A stretch of 64,000 nt of DNA from Paraburkholderia ultramafica (GTDB lineage Bacteria > Pseudomonadota > Gammaproteobacteria > Burkholderiales > Burkholderiaceae). The stretch spans positions 124,001 through 188,000 of the forward strand of contig NZ_CADIKK010000002.1 of NCBI RefSeq assembly GCF_902859915.1, written 5' to 3'. Positions 1-8,263 of this stretch are shown here, piece after piece (position 1 is the stretch's first letter; every line of letters begins with the position of its first letter). The notes under the pieces are model-generated. The model made no database searches. It worked only from the letters and a program-made list of their open reading frames with translations, and was not told the origin of the DNA. Made by a program: the position numbers and the translations under genes.

Positions 1-2
1 CC

Positions 3-116
3 GCGCTCGACACCTTCGGCGAGCAGCTCGCGCAAGTGCAGGTCGCGCCCAATTTCAAGCTGAGCAAGGCGAGCGCCGCGGCATGGGTTGACAACGAATT
101 TCGCCGTCCGGGTTAG
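3..116 (+). CDS. C-terminal end of an unidentified protein (5' partial)
   Basis: An open frame enters from the left edge in the third frame and stops with TAG at 114-116, leaving 37 residues that end in Trp-Val-Asp-Asn-Glu-Phe-Arg-Arg-Pro-Gly. Codon use is GC-rich and typical of the window, so I read it as the true 3' end of a gene. Nothing in the short tail identifies a family. It is followed by the AT-rich phoX promoter region rather than by an overlapping gene, so it is probably the last gene of its own transcript. Confidence 0.55.
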   Translation, partial: ALDTFGEQLAQVQVAPNFKLSKASAAAWVDNEFRRPG

Positions 117-169
117 CGGGCATGCGGCTCAGCTTGCCTACCGGAAGCTGAATTTAACATTACTAAAAC

Positions 170-198
170 CTGTCAATATAATTTCATATTCGTTTCAT
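170..198 (+). promoter_or_regulatory. Candidate Pho box (PhoB operator) upstream of the PhoX gene
   Basis: Three 7-mers related to the PhoB half-site CTGTCAT lie exactly 11 bp apart: CTGTCAA at 170, ATTTCAT at 181 and GTTTCAT at 192, separated by AT-rich 4-bp spacers. An 11-bp period of CTGTCAT-like repeats with AT-rich spacers is the classical Pho box. It sits about 95-135 bp before the likely starts of the PhoX-type phosphatase, a typical Pho-regulon product. PhoB control is inferred, but spacing and context agree. Confidence 0.7.
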
Positions 199-290
199 AG
201 AATTCTCGCGTCATAGCGGCGCGAGCGTGAACCATGCGGTTGTGGATCTGAGTGCGTGCCGGCTGTGCCTCCACCCACACTACCCAATCC

Positions 291-2261
291 ATGGATCACG
301 ACAACATGGCAGAGACGCTCGACCTTTCCCGCCGCAAGGCCCTGAAACTCCTCGCCGGTGCGCCGATGTTGCCGCTAGGCGGTCTCGCCACGGCGTCGAT
401 GCTGAGCGCTTGCGGCGGCAGCGGCGACGATCTGGCGACGCCGGTCAAGCCGGTCGCGAACTTCGTCTCGGCGGCATTCGGCAGCATGGCCGCGCCGACG
501 CTTGCCGATCCCGCCGCGATGGCGAAGACCACGGTAGGCTCCACGCTGACGGTGCAATTGAGCGACGGCAGCAGCCGCACGTTCAAACTGGCCTATCAGC
601 CGTTCTTCGTCACCGGCGACAGCGTGCCGAACATCAACGGCGGGACGATCCTCGCGGGCGGCTATTTCGATATCGGCAATCAGCCGATCGTCGATAGATC
701 GGTCGCGGGCAAGGAGCGCCAGTTCTACTCGGATTGCCCGGACGGCAGTTCGCTGATCAAGCTCGACAAGCCCACGGTCAAGGGCCTCAAAGGCAACGCG
801 GTATTCGCGGTCGTGCAGTTCGAATACGCGACCCGCGACCAGAGCCTCGTGTCGATGTACGGTCAGTTGCCGTCGCCGATCGCCGTGCTGACGCTCGATC
901 AGGACCCGGCCACCGGCAAGCTCACGCTGGCGGGCTATCACAACGTCAATACGTCGAAGGCGCACGGCTTGTGGATCACTTGCGGCGCGAGCCTGTCGCC
1001 TTGGAACACGCATCTGTCGAGCGAAGAGTACGAACCGGACGCGACGACGATCGCCACCAACAGCCAGTTCAAGGGCTTCAGCCGCAGCCTGTATGGCGAC
1101 GAAACCACCGCGAATCCGTATCACTATGGCCATCTGCCGGAAGTGACGGTCAATCCGGACGGCACCGGCACGATCAGGAAGCACTACTGCCTCGGCCGCA
1201 TCTCGCACGAACTGATTCAGGTGATGCCGGACCGGCGCACGGTCCTGATGGGCGACGACGCGACCAACGGCGGCCTGTTCATGTTCATTGCCGATCGCGA
1301 AGCGGATCTGTCGGCGGGCACGCTGTACGTCGCGAAGTGGTCCCAGGTGTCGTCGAGCGGCGCGGGCGCGGCCACGCTTGCGTGGATCAACCTGGGCCAC
1401 GCCACCAGCGACGAAATCGAAGCGCTCGCCAACCAGCTGCGCGCGAGCGACATCATGGACGTCGCGACCAAAGACCCGGCCGATGCGACCTACACGAAGA
1501 TCAACTACAACGGCACCTTCAACTGGGTGCGCATCAAGCCGGGCATGAACAAGGCGGCGACGTTCCTCGAAACGCATCGCTATGCCGCGCTCGCGGGCGG
1601 CAGCATGGGCTTCACGAAGCTCGAAGGCACGACGGTCAATATCAAGGACAAGGTGCTGTATTCGGCGATGTCGCGCATCGAGAAATCGATGGTGCGCGGT
1701 CATGCCGCGTCGACCGACGTGGCCGTTGACAAGGCTATCAGCGCCGGCGCGGTCTACGCGCTGAACATGAAGGGCGGCCAGCGCGACCGCAGCGGCGGCG
1801 CGATCGACAGTGCATGGGTGCCGGTGGACATGGCCGCGCCCGCGGCGCTGGTCGGCGAGGACCTGTCAGCCGCCGATGCGCTCGGCAACACGGCGAATCC
1901 CGAGCGCATTGCGAACCCGGACAACCTCAAGTTCTCCGAGAAGCTGCGCACGCTGTTCATCGGCGAGGACAGTGGCATGCACGTGAACAATTTCCTGTGG
2001 GCATACAACGTCGATACGAAGACGCTCGCGCGGGTGCTCTCGTGCCCGGCCGGCGCCGAGTCGACCGGGCTGCATGCGGTCGACGAGATCAACGGCTGGA
2101 CTTACGTAATGAGCAACTTCCAGCACGTCGGCGATTGGGAAAGTCCGTTGCACGACAAGATCCAATCGACGCTCGATCCGCTCGTGCGCGCGAACTACAA
2201 GGACCGCTTCGGTGCGACCGTCGGGTATCTGACTGCGGATCCGGCGGCGATCAGGTTGTAG
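291..2261 (+). CDS. phoX: PhoX-family (DUF839) phosphatase, Tat-exported
   Basis: A 656-residue protein (641 if the second ATG at 306 is used) with a twin-arginine signal near the N-terminus: Ser-Arg-Arg-Lys-Ala-Leu-Lys, a hydrophobic stretch, then Ala-Cys-Gly-Gly. The rest reads as a PhoX/DUF839 protein, a Ca- and Fe-dependent phosphatase fold that is folded in the cytoplasm and exported by Tat. The C-terminal segment with TGLHAVDEINGWTYVMSNFQ is characteristic. Such enzymes release phosphate from organic phosphoesters in the periplasm. The gene stands alone behind a Pho box and before a perfect hairpin. The start is uncertain: no strong ribosome site precedes 252 (GTG), 291 or 306. The exact substrate cannot be told from the sequence. 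Confidence 0.85.
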   Translation: MDHDNMAETLDLSRRKALKLLAGAPMLPLGGLATASMLSACGGSGDDLATPVKPVANFVSAAFGSMAAPTLADPAAMAKTTVGSTLTVQLSDGSSRTFKLAYQPFFVTGDSVPNINGGTILAGGYFDIGNQPIVDRSVAGKERQFYSDCPDGSSLIKLDKPTVKGLKGNAVFAVVQFEYATRDQSLVSMYGQLPSPIAVLTLDQDPATGKLTLAGYHNVNTSKAHGLWITCGASLSPWNTHLSSEEYEPDATTIATNSQFKGFSRSLYGDETTANPYHYGHLPEVTVNPDGTGTIRKHYCLGRISHELIQVMPDRRTVLMGDDATNGGLFMFIADREADLSAGTLYVAKWSQVSSSGAGAATLAWINLGHATSDEIEALANQLRASDIMDVATKDPADATYTKINYNGTFNWVRIKPGMNKAATFLETHRYAALAGGSMGFTKLEGTTVNIKDKVLYSAMSRIEKSMVRGHAASTDVAVDKAISAGAVYALNMKGGQRDRSGGAIDSAWVPVDMAAPAALVGEDLSAADALGNTANPERIANPDNLKFSEKLRTLFIGEDSGMHVNNFLWAYNVDTKTLARVLSCPAGAESTGLHAVDEINGWTYVMSNFQHVGDWESPLHDKIQSTLDPLVRANYKDRFGATVGYLTADPAAIRL

Positions 2262-2378
2262 GGGCGGGGCCGGCGAACTTGGCGCGGCTTGCGATCGAAG
2301 GCATCACCGAGCGAGGCGGGCCGATTCGCGATCCGAATCTCAATTGCCACTAACCCATTGCGTGCGCCAGAAACAGGT

Positions 2379-2400
2379 GAGGCCCCACATGGGGGCCTCA
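2379..2400. terminator. Hairpin between convergent genes
   Basis: TGAGGCCCC and its exact complement GGGGCCTCA flank a 4-base loop. There is no long U-run, but the perfect 9-bp GC stem lies between the PhoX gene and the convergent gene that ends at 2430, so it may serve both strands. Confidence 0.6.
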
Positions 2401-2429
2401 TAACTTCGCGGGAGCGCCGCCTGCCAGTC

Positions 2430-2861
2430 TCAACTGCGCTTGCAGAAAATCGCCGTGACGAGCGGCGCCACATGGTGAACGATCGCCGTGCTGCCGCTTC
2501 CGGCAAGCGCGTTCTGCACTTTGGATTCGCTGCCGAATACCACGACGCCGTAGGCCGAGCGCGCGACCGGCTCGCCATCGCCGACGCGGAACATGGGGTC
2601 GTCTTTTTCATAGCCGACCACCGCGAACACACGAAAACCGAACGCGGTCAGATCGGCGCCGGACGCCGGCGAGAACGCATTGATCGAATTGTGTTCGACG
2701 CGCGTCGGCGTCGGATCGATCATCTGCTGCTGCGCGAGGTCGGCAATGAACTGGTGACCGCTTTCATTGCAGGTAAGCGGCGTGTCGAGGGATGCGGCGA
2801 AACTGCTGAGCGGCAGCGCGGCCGCGAGAAGAAGGAGTACAGAAGAAATAAGACGTTTCAT
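2430..2861 (-). CDS. Conserved hypothetical secreted protein
   Basis: 143 residues starting at MKRLISSVLL. The first 22 residues form a classical Sec signal peptide (Lys-Arg, then a Leu/Ala-rich core, then Ser-Phe-Ala before the cut). The mature protein of about 120 residues has only two cysteines, in LTCNESG near its start and IFCKRS at its end, so one disulfide that closes the domain is plausible. I do not recognise the family. The longer frame that starts at 2945 adds 28 residues with no signal-like features ahead of the signal peptide, so the internal ATG is preferred. It is monocistronic and convergent with the PhoX gene. Confidence 0.7.
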   Translation of the reverse strand: MKRLISSVLLLLAAALPLSSFAASLDTPLTCNESGHQFIADLAQQQMIDPTPTRVEHNSINAFSPASGADLTAFGFRVFAVVGYEKDDPMFRVGDGEPVARSAYGVVVFGSESKVQNALAGSGSTAIVHHVAPLVTAIFCKRS

Positions 2862-3102
2862 AAGCGTGAGTGGCGGCCCCGATTCGATGTAGTGGTTTTG
2901 CACCGGTTGGCCGCGTGAGGCCCAGACCCGAAAGACGCTGCGCATCGAACTGATTCCGTGTCAATAGGCGCAACAGGTCTCGCACTGTATCGCGATTCGG
3001 CAAATCTTGCTCGGCGGCTGACGCATATCGGTAACGTCCGAACCTCAAAGAAACATACAGGATGAAAGCAATCTTTTTCGATCCCGTATATATTTCCGGG
3101 TT

Positions 3103-3804
3103 ATGACATCGCGACCTCAAACTCCAATTAATGTTCCGCCGCCGCGCACCTGGGACGCCAGGCTCGCCCGCCGGCTCGTGACTCCGCTAGTGAATACCCG
3201 GGTCACGCCGAATCATCTGACTACACTGCGCTTGCTGATCGGGCTGGCAGGCGCGCTGTGCCTCGCTCACGGCGAATTTGCGTGGGCCAATGCCGGCGCG
3301 CTGCTAATCGTGCTGTCGAATTTCGTCGACCATACCGACGGCGAACTCGCGCGCATCGGCGGCAAGTCGAGCCGCATCGGTCATTTTTACGACCTCGCGT
3401 GCGACGCGCTCGTCACGGTGATGTTGTTCGTCGGCATGGATGTCGGCGTGGGCGCCACCCAGATCGGCGTGTTGAAGGTCGCGCCGGGCGTGCTCGGCGC
3501 AGCGGCCGGCGTGGCGATCGCGCTGATCTTCTTCCTGCGCATGCGCATCGAGGAGATAGCCGGCAAGGCGGGCACGAAGCAGGCGTCGGTCGGCGGTTTC
3601 GAAACGGAAGACGTATTGTACCTGCTGCCGATCGTCACGCTGACGAACGTCGTGATGCCCTTCGTCGTGGTCGCGTCGATCGGCGCGCCGCTCTTCGCGG
3701 TCTGGGTCGTGGTCGACTACTGGCGCGTTGCGCGCCGCGCCGCTCGCCCGGCGGCCGTCGCCGCCGGCGCTTCCGAGACCAGTCAAACGTGGGTCCGCAA
3801 ATGA
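3103..3804 (+). CDS. CDP-alcohol phosphatidyltransferase family membrane enzyme
   Basis: 233 residues with a complete CDP-alcohol phosphotransferase signature at residues 76-101: D76-x2-D79-G80-x2-A83-R84-x8-G93-x3-D97-x3-D101. These enzymes transfer a phospho-alcohol from a CDP-activated donor at the membrane, as in phospholipid synthesis. Hydrophobic segments on both sides of the motif fit the usual multi-pass fold. It is the first gene of a coupled operon: its TGA overlaps the next ATG by 4 bp, and the later genes include a flippase-like protein and a cytidylyltransferase-like enzyme that could supply its CDP-alcohol. The substrate is not known; choline, ethanolamine or a phosphonate alcohol are all possible. 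Confidence 0.85.
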   Translation: MTSRPQTPINVPPPRTWDARLARRLVTPLVNTRVTPNHLTTLRLLIGLAGALCLAHGEFAWANAGALLIVLSNFVDHTDGELARIGGKSSRIGHFYDLACDALVTVMLFVGMDVGVGATQIGVLKVAPGVLGAAAGVAIALIFFLRMRIEEIAGKAGTKQASVGGFETEDVLYLLPIVTLTNVVMPFVVVASIGAPLFAVWVVVDYWRVARRAARPAAVAAGASETSQTWVRK

Positions 3805-4616
3805 GTACGCACGCCGAAGACGACGTGATCGCCGCCGTGTCGGTTGAGCCTTCTCCCGTTGCGCCGCCGGCCGCGCCGAATGCCGACCGTGCGGTCGCGA
3901 GCCGCACGCGCACGTTCGACAACCCGCGTCTGCGCAAGGACTTCGCCGCGCAGGACGCGTTTCTCTATCTGGAAGACTTCCTCGCGCCTGAAGTCACGGC
4001 CCAGCTCGTCCACAGCGCGCGTGCGCTGCTCGACGAAGTGAACCGCAACTATCTGCCGGGTCACAAGCAGGGCGGCAGCGTGAGCCGTCACACGATCGAC
4101 CGCCTCGCGCCGTTCATCGCCGAGCTGTATCGCTCGAAGGAACTGATCGGCTGGCTCGAGCAACTGAGCGGCGACAAGCTGCAGGTCTCGCCGGCCGACG
4201 ACCCGCATGCGTACGCGCTGTACTACTACACGCGGCCGGGCGATCACATCGGCTGGCACTACGATACTTCGTACTACGACGGCCGCCGTTACACGCTGCT
4301 GCTCGGCGTGATCGACGACTCGTCCTGCCGGCTCGACTACGAGCTGCACACGCGCAATCCGGATGTGCCGGATCAGCCGGGCTCGGTGCAGATTCCGCCG
4401 GGCGGGCTGGTGTTTTTCGACGGCGACAAGCTGCGCCATCGCGTCACGCCGGCCGGCGCGAACGAGCTGCGCGTGTCGCTCACGTTCGAATACGTCACCG
4501 ATCCCAACATGCGGCCGTGGCGCCGTTTCATCTCGAACATGAAGGACGCGATTGCGTACTTCGGTTTCCGTCAGGTGTTCCGTCAGATGGCATCGCGCGG
4601 CAAGGATCGCGCATGA
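3801..4616 (+). CDS. 2-oxoglutarate/Fe(II)-dependent oxygenase
   Basis: 271 residues with a clear 2OG-Fe(II) dioxygenase facial triad: H153-Tyr-D155 in GWHYDTS and distal H213 in KLRHRVTP, followed 11 residues later by R224, which would bind the 2-oxoglutarate carboxylate. The family hydroxylates C-H bonds in peptides, lipids or small molecules. The start at 3801 gives a 4-bp ATGA overlap with the upstream gene, and its own end overlaps the next start in the same way, so the three proteins are translationally coupled. Within this operon it probably hydroxylates the lipid product or its head-group precursor; that is inference. The first 40 residues are Ala/Pro/Val-rich and look unstructured. 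Confidence 0.85.
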   Translation: MSTHAEDDVIAAVSVEPSPVAPPAAPNADRAVASRTRTFDNPRLRKDFAAQDAFLYLEDFLAPEVTAQLVHSARALLDEVNRNYLPGHKQGGSVSRHTIDRLAPFIAELYRSKELIGWLEQLSGDKLQVSPADDPHAYALYYYTRPGDHIGWHYDTSYYDGRRYTLLLGVIDDSSCRLDYELHTRNPDVPDQPGSVQIPPGGLVFFDGDKLRHRVTPAGANELRVSLTFEYVTDPNMRPWRRFISNMKDAIAYFGFRQVFRQMASRGKDRA

Positions 4617-5632
4617 GCCGCGCGGCTCTGCTTCTGTTGTCGATCGGGACGGCGCTGTTCGTCGGGCTGCTCGCGTGGCAGGGGTTCGGCTCGGTCGCCT
4701 CGACGCTGCTCGCGGCGGGTTGGGGGCTTGCGGTCGTCGCGGCGTTCCACGTCGTGCCGCTGGTGCTCGATGCCGGCGCGATCTCCGTGTTGTTCCAGCG
4801 TCGCCGCGACGGCGCGCATCACGATCTGTCGTTGCGCGACGCGCTGTTCGCGCGCTGGATCGGCGAATCGGTGAACAGCCTGTTGCCGGCCGGGCAGATC
4901 GGCGGCCCCGTGGTGATGGTGCGGCAACTGTCGCAGCGCGGCATGCGCATGCGCGATGCGGCCGCTGCGATCACCGTCAGCACGACCGCGCAGGCGCTCG
5001 CGCAAATCGTCTTCGCACTGGGCGGGCTGCTGCTGTTCGGCGCGTCTGCCGCGCATGGCGCGCTGCACGACCTGCAAACCGCGACGCTGATTGCCACCGG
5101 CGTGCTGGGCGCGATGCTCGCCGGTTTCTACTATGCGCAACGGCGCGGTCTGTTCGGCCGGCTACTCGGCGTGGTCTCGAAGGTCTTCGGCAAGCGCGAC
5201 TGGTCCGCGCTGATGACGCGCGCGGAAGCCGTCGATGCCGCGGTGCAGGCGCTGTACCGCGAGCGTGGCCGCGTGGCGGCGAGTTTCGTATTGAGTCTGG
5301 TGGGCTGGATCGTCGGCACGGCCGAGGTGTGGCTCGCGCTGCGCTTTCTCGGCCATCCGGTCGACTGGCTCGACGCGCTGTTGCTAGAGAGCATCGGGCA
5401 AGCGATTCGCGGCGCGGCGTTCATGATTCCGGGCTCGCTCGGCGTGCAGGAGGGCGGCTATCTGCTGCTTGCGCCGCTGGTCGGGTTGCCGCCGGATGCG
5501 GCGCTGGCGTTGTCGCTCGCCAAGCGCGCGCGTGAAATCCTGCTCGGCTTGCCGGGCCTGCTGGTTTTGCACTTCAGCGAAAGAAGCTGGCAACGGCGGC
5601 GCGCCACGGCGCGCGTGCCGGTTGCCGATTAA
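4613..5632 (+). CDS. Lysylphosphatidylglycerol synthase-TM / HpnL-like integral membrane protein
   Basis: 339 residues, strongly hydrophobic, with seven or eight likely membrane spans, resembling the membrane half of MprF-type proteins and HpnL-type proteins (lipid flippase-like, no soluble transferase domain). The C-terminal region with GSLGVQEGGYLLLAPL and LAKRAREILLGLPGL is typical. The start at 4613 overlaps the preceding stop by 4 bp, in the same ATGA arrangement as the gene before it. In context it may move or present the lipid made by the CDP-alcohol phosphotransferase; that is inference. No hopanoid gene lies nearby, so the HpnL name should not be taken as function. Confidence 0.78.
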   Translation: MSRAALLLLSIGTALFVGLLAWQGFGSVASTLLAAGWGLAVVAAFHVVPLVLDAGAISVLFQRRRDGAHHDLSLRDALFARWIGESVNSLLPAGQIGGPVVMVRQLSQRGMRMRDAAAAITVSTTAQALAQIVFALGGLLLFGASAAHGALHDLQTATLIATGVLGAMLAGFYYAQRRGLFGRLLGVVSKVFGKRDWSALMTRAEAVDAAVQALYRERGRVAASFVLSLVGWIVGTAEVWLALRFLGHPVDWLDALLLESIGQAIRGAAFMIPGSLGVQEGGYLLLAPLVGLPPDAALALSLAKRAREILLGLPGLLVLHFSERSWQRRRATARVPVAD

Positions 5633-5658
5633 CCTCCGTATTTTTCAAAGGACCGCGC

Positions 5659-6423
5659 ATGCGTGCCATCATCCTCGCGGCGGGCCTCGGCCTGCGTCTT
5701 CAACAACCGCCGCAAGCTCAGTTCCCGAAATGTCTGCTGCAGTTCGACGGCATGAGCCTGCTCGAACGGCATCTGCAGATGCTCGAAACCGCCGGCGTGA
5801 CCGACGTCGTGCTGGCGCTCGGTTTTCAGCCGGAGTCGGTGCAGGCGGAACTGGAACGCATCAACTGGCCGCACAAGGTGCAGACCGTGCTGAACCCGCG
5901 TTTCGATCTGGGCAGCGTGCTGACGGTGCATACGGTGGCCGAGGCGCTCACGCGCGGCGGCGACGTGTTGTTGATGGACGCCGACGTGCTGTACGACGAG
6001 GGCATGCTGAGCGCGCTGGTGGCGGGTGAGACGGTCAACCGCCTGCTGATCGACTGCGATTTCGAAGCCGGCGACGAGCCCGTCAAACTGTGTCTGAAAG
6101 ACGGCGTGCCGGTCGAATTGCGCAAGCAGCTCGCGGTCAATCTCGAGTACGACACCATTGGCGAGTCGGTCGGGTTCTTCCGCTTCCGCGAGGAAACCGC
6201 GCAACGTTTTACCGAGATCGTCGCCGGCTATGTCGAAAGCGGCCGGGCCAACATGCCGCACGAAGAAGCCGTGCGCGATCTGCTGCTGGAGCGCAGCCAC
6301 GTGTTCGATACCGCCGACGTGACCGGCGCGCCGTGGATCGAAATCGACTTTCCGAACGACGTCACGCGCGCGCGCACCGAGATCCTGCCGCAATTGCAAC
6401 CGCTCGTCAGCGCGTCGCGCTAG
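5659..6423 (+). CDS. MobA-like NTP transferase (phosphocholine-cytidylyltransferase type)
   Basis: 254 residues of the nucleotidyltransferase fold. The N-terminal signature L-A-A-G-x-G-x-R-L (residues 6-14) binds the NTP, a Pro-Lys pair follows (FPKCLLQF), and LLMDADVLYD near residue 105 carries the metal-binding acidic pair. The size and layout match LicC-like CTP:phosphocholine cytidylyltransferases. It lies 26 bp after the membrane protein gene and closes the operon, where it could make the CDP-alcohol used by the first gene. The nucleotide and the alcohol are inferred. A strong hairpin follows at 6465. Confidence 0.8.
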   Translation: MRAIILAAGLGLRLQQPPQAQFPKCLLQFDGMSLLERHLQMLETAGVTDVVLALGFQPESVQAELERINWPHKVQTVLNPRFDLGSVLTVHTVAEALTRGGDVLLMDADVLYDEGMLSALVAGETVNRLLIDCDFEAGDEPVKLCLKDGVPVELRKQLAVNLEYDTIGESVGFFRFREETAQRFTEIVAGYVESGRANMPHEEAVRDLLLERSHVFDTADVTGAPWIEIDFPNDVTRARTEILPQLQPLVSASR

Positions 6424-6464
6424 GCGGCTGTGTGAAGGGCTCCTGAAGCATCCCGCTGTATCTC

Positions 6465-6501
6465 GCGAAGGTGAACCGGCTGCACGCCGGTTCACCTTCG
6501 C
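6465..6501 (+). terminator. Strong hairpin ending the lipid operon
   Basis: A perfect 16-bp inverted repeat (GCGAAGGTGAACCGGC and its complement) around a 5-base loop, about 40 bp after the NTP-transferase stop. Only a weak T-rich tail follows. Confidence 0.75.
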
Positions 6502-6641
6502 TTCGTTGTGCGCTGCTTGCGCGTCGGGCACACAACGAAGCGACACACTCAACTGCACGAAACCCCCTCGCGCAACAACAAATGTTGCCGCTGCAATGCC
6601 ATAATCGACGCTTTACATCGACGGCGTAGCAGCCCGTCGCC

Positions 6642-8051
6642 ATGCCAATGCCTCTCGCTTTAGGCACTTTCATTGTTCCGCTGATCGTCGCGTGCGCGAT
6701 GTTCATGGAAAACGTGGACGGCACGGTCATCGTGACGTCGCTGCCGGTTCTGGCGCGCGATCTCGGCCAGGATCCCATCACTCTCAAGCTCGCGGTCACC
6801 GCCTATGTGATCGGCCTCGGCGTGTTCATACCGATCTGCGGCTGGGTGGCCGACCGCTTCGGTTCGCGCACGGTGTTCCGCACGGCCATCGGCGTCTTCA
6901 TGGCCGGCTCGCTGATGTGCGCGGCTTCCACGTCGCTGGGCACCTTCGTGGTTGCGCGCTTCGTGCAGGGCATCGGCGGCGCGATGATGGTGCCGGTGGG
7001 CCGCATCATCATTTTCCGTTCGGTGCCGAAGTCGGACTTCATCCGCGCGGTCAACTATCTGACGGTGCCGGCTTTGCTCGGGCCCGTGGTCGGGCCGCCG
7101 CTCGGCGGGTTCATCACGACGTATCTGCACTGGCGTCTGATCTTCGTCATCAATATTCCAATCGGCCTGCTGGGCATCTGGCTCGCGAACAAACACATCG
7201 CCAACGTGCGCGAAGCGCATCCTGGCCGGCTCGACTGGACCGGCTTCGTGCTGTCCGCAAGCGGGGCGTCGCTGTTCATGCTGGGGCTTTCGCTGGTGGG
7301 CGGCGAACTGGTGTCGAGCCGCGTGTCGATCAGCATGTGCGTGAGCGGTGTGGTGCTGTTGCTGCTTTACGCGTTGTACGCGAGCCGCGTCGAATTGCCG
7401 GTGCTCGATCTGCGGCTTCTGCGCATTCCGAGTTTTCATGCGAGCGTGGCGGGCGGCTCGCTGTTTCGCATCGGCCTTGGGGCGGTGCCGTTTCTGTTGC
7501 CGCTCGCGTTGCAGGAAGGCCTGGGCATGACCGCGTTCAGAGCGGGGTCGATCACGTGCGCATCCGCGTTCGGATCGATCTTCATGAAGGCGGCCGCCTC
7601 GCGCATTCTCGAACGTTTCGGCTTTCGCACCGTGCTGATGTTCAACGCGGGCTGCGCGGGACTTGCAATCGCGGTCTACGGGTTGTTCTTTCCCGGCACG
7701 CCGCACTGGTTGATCTGGTGTGTGGTGCTGTTCGGCGGCTTCTTTCCGTCGTTGCAGTTCACGTCGTTGAATACGTTGGCGTATGCGGATATTCCGGGCA
7801 GCGACGTTGGCCGCGCAACGAGTGTCGCGAGCGTGATCCAGCAGATCTCGTTGGGACTCGGCGTGACGATCGCGGGCATCGTGCTGCAGATTTCGCACAA
7901 CCTGCAGGGCCATTCGACTATCGTGTTCTCCGACTTCTGGCCGGCGTTCCTTGTGGTCGGGCTGTTCTCGTTCCTGTCGATTCCGGTCACCGCGCGTTTG
8001 CCGCCAGGCGCAGGCAATGAAATCGCGCGCGGCAGTCGCGGGAATGCGTGA
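6642..8051 (+). CDS. MFS transporter, DHA2 (EmrB/QacA-type) drug:H+ antiporter
   Basis: 469 residues, multi-spanning. MFS motif A is seen as GWVADRFGSRTVF between the second and third helices, and the antiporter motif C as GPVVGPPLGG in helix five. The length and motif C indicate a 14-helix DHA2 exporter in the inner membrane, which would expel drugs or amphipathic solutes with proton influx. A charged Glu-Asn-Val-Asp-Gly-Thr segment in helix one is typical of this family. No membrane-fusion partner or TolC gene is adjacent, so it may act alone. The substrate is unknown. Confidence 0.88.
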   Translation: MPMPLALGTFIVPLIVACAMFMENVDGTVIVTSLPVLARDLGQDPITLKLAVTAYVIGLGVFIPICGWVADRFGSRTVFRTAIGVFMAGSLMCAASTSLGTFVVARFVQGIGGAMMVPVGRIIIFRSVPKSDFIRAVNYLTVPALLGPVVGPPLGGFITTYLHWRLIFVINIPIGLLGIWLANKHIANVREAHPGRLDWTGFVLSASGASLFMLGLSLVGGELVSSRVSISMCVSGVVLLLLYALYASRVELPVLDLRLLRIPSFHASVAGGSLFRIGLGAVPFLLPLALQEGLGMTAFRAGSITCASAFGSIFMKAAASRILERFGFRTVLMFNAGCAGLAIAVYGLFFPGTPHWLIWCVVLFGGFFPSLQFTSLNTLAYADIPGSDVGRATSVASVIQQISLGLGVTIAGIVLQISHNLQGHSTIVFSDFWPAFLVVGLFSFLSIPVTARLPPGAGNEIARGSRGNA

Positions 8052-8263
8052 AGGGTTGGTGGGCGGCGCGGTCTCTACCGCATTCATACCGCCAGTGCCC
8101 GTTCCGGCACACTCGCGCCGCACCTCATTCCGACCACGCTGTGCATGTATGCAGCACCCATCCAAGGGAATGTTGCAGCTTCGCAAACTGTGGGTGCGCA
8201 TGTTATAAGCCCAAGGCAGCCTGGATTGTCGTCAGATGAAACAGTCGTCCTGGGGGATATTCG

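Noticed and set aside
375..1703. Long minus-strand open frame of 442 codons inside the phoX gene
   Set aside because: Arg/Ala/His-rich antisense shadow with no ribosome site; the plus strand encodes a recognisable Tat-exported phosphatase.
6660..8201. Minus-strand frame of 513 codons opposite the MFS gene
   Set aside because: Composition (His, Arg, Gln, Ala) is the mirror of a hydrophobic gene; no motif and no start signal.
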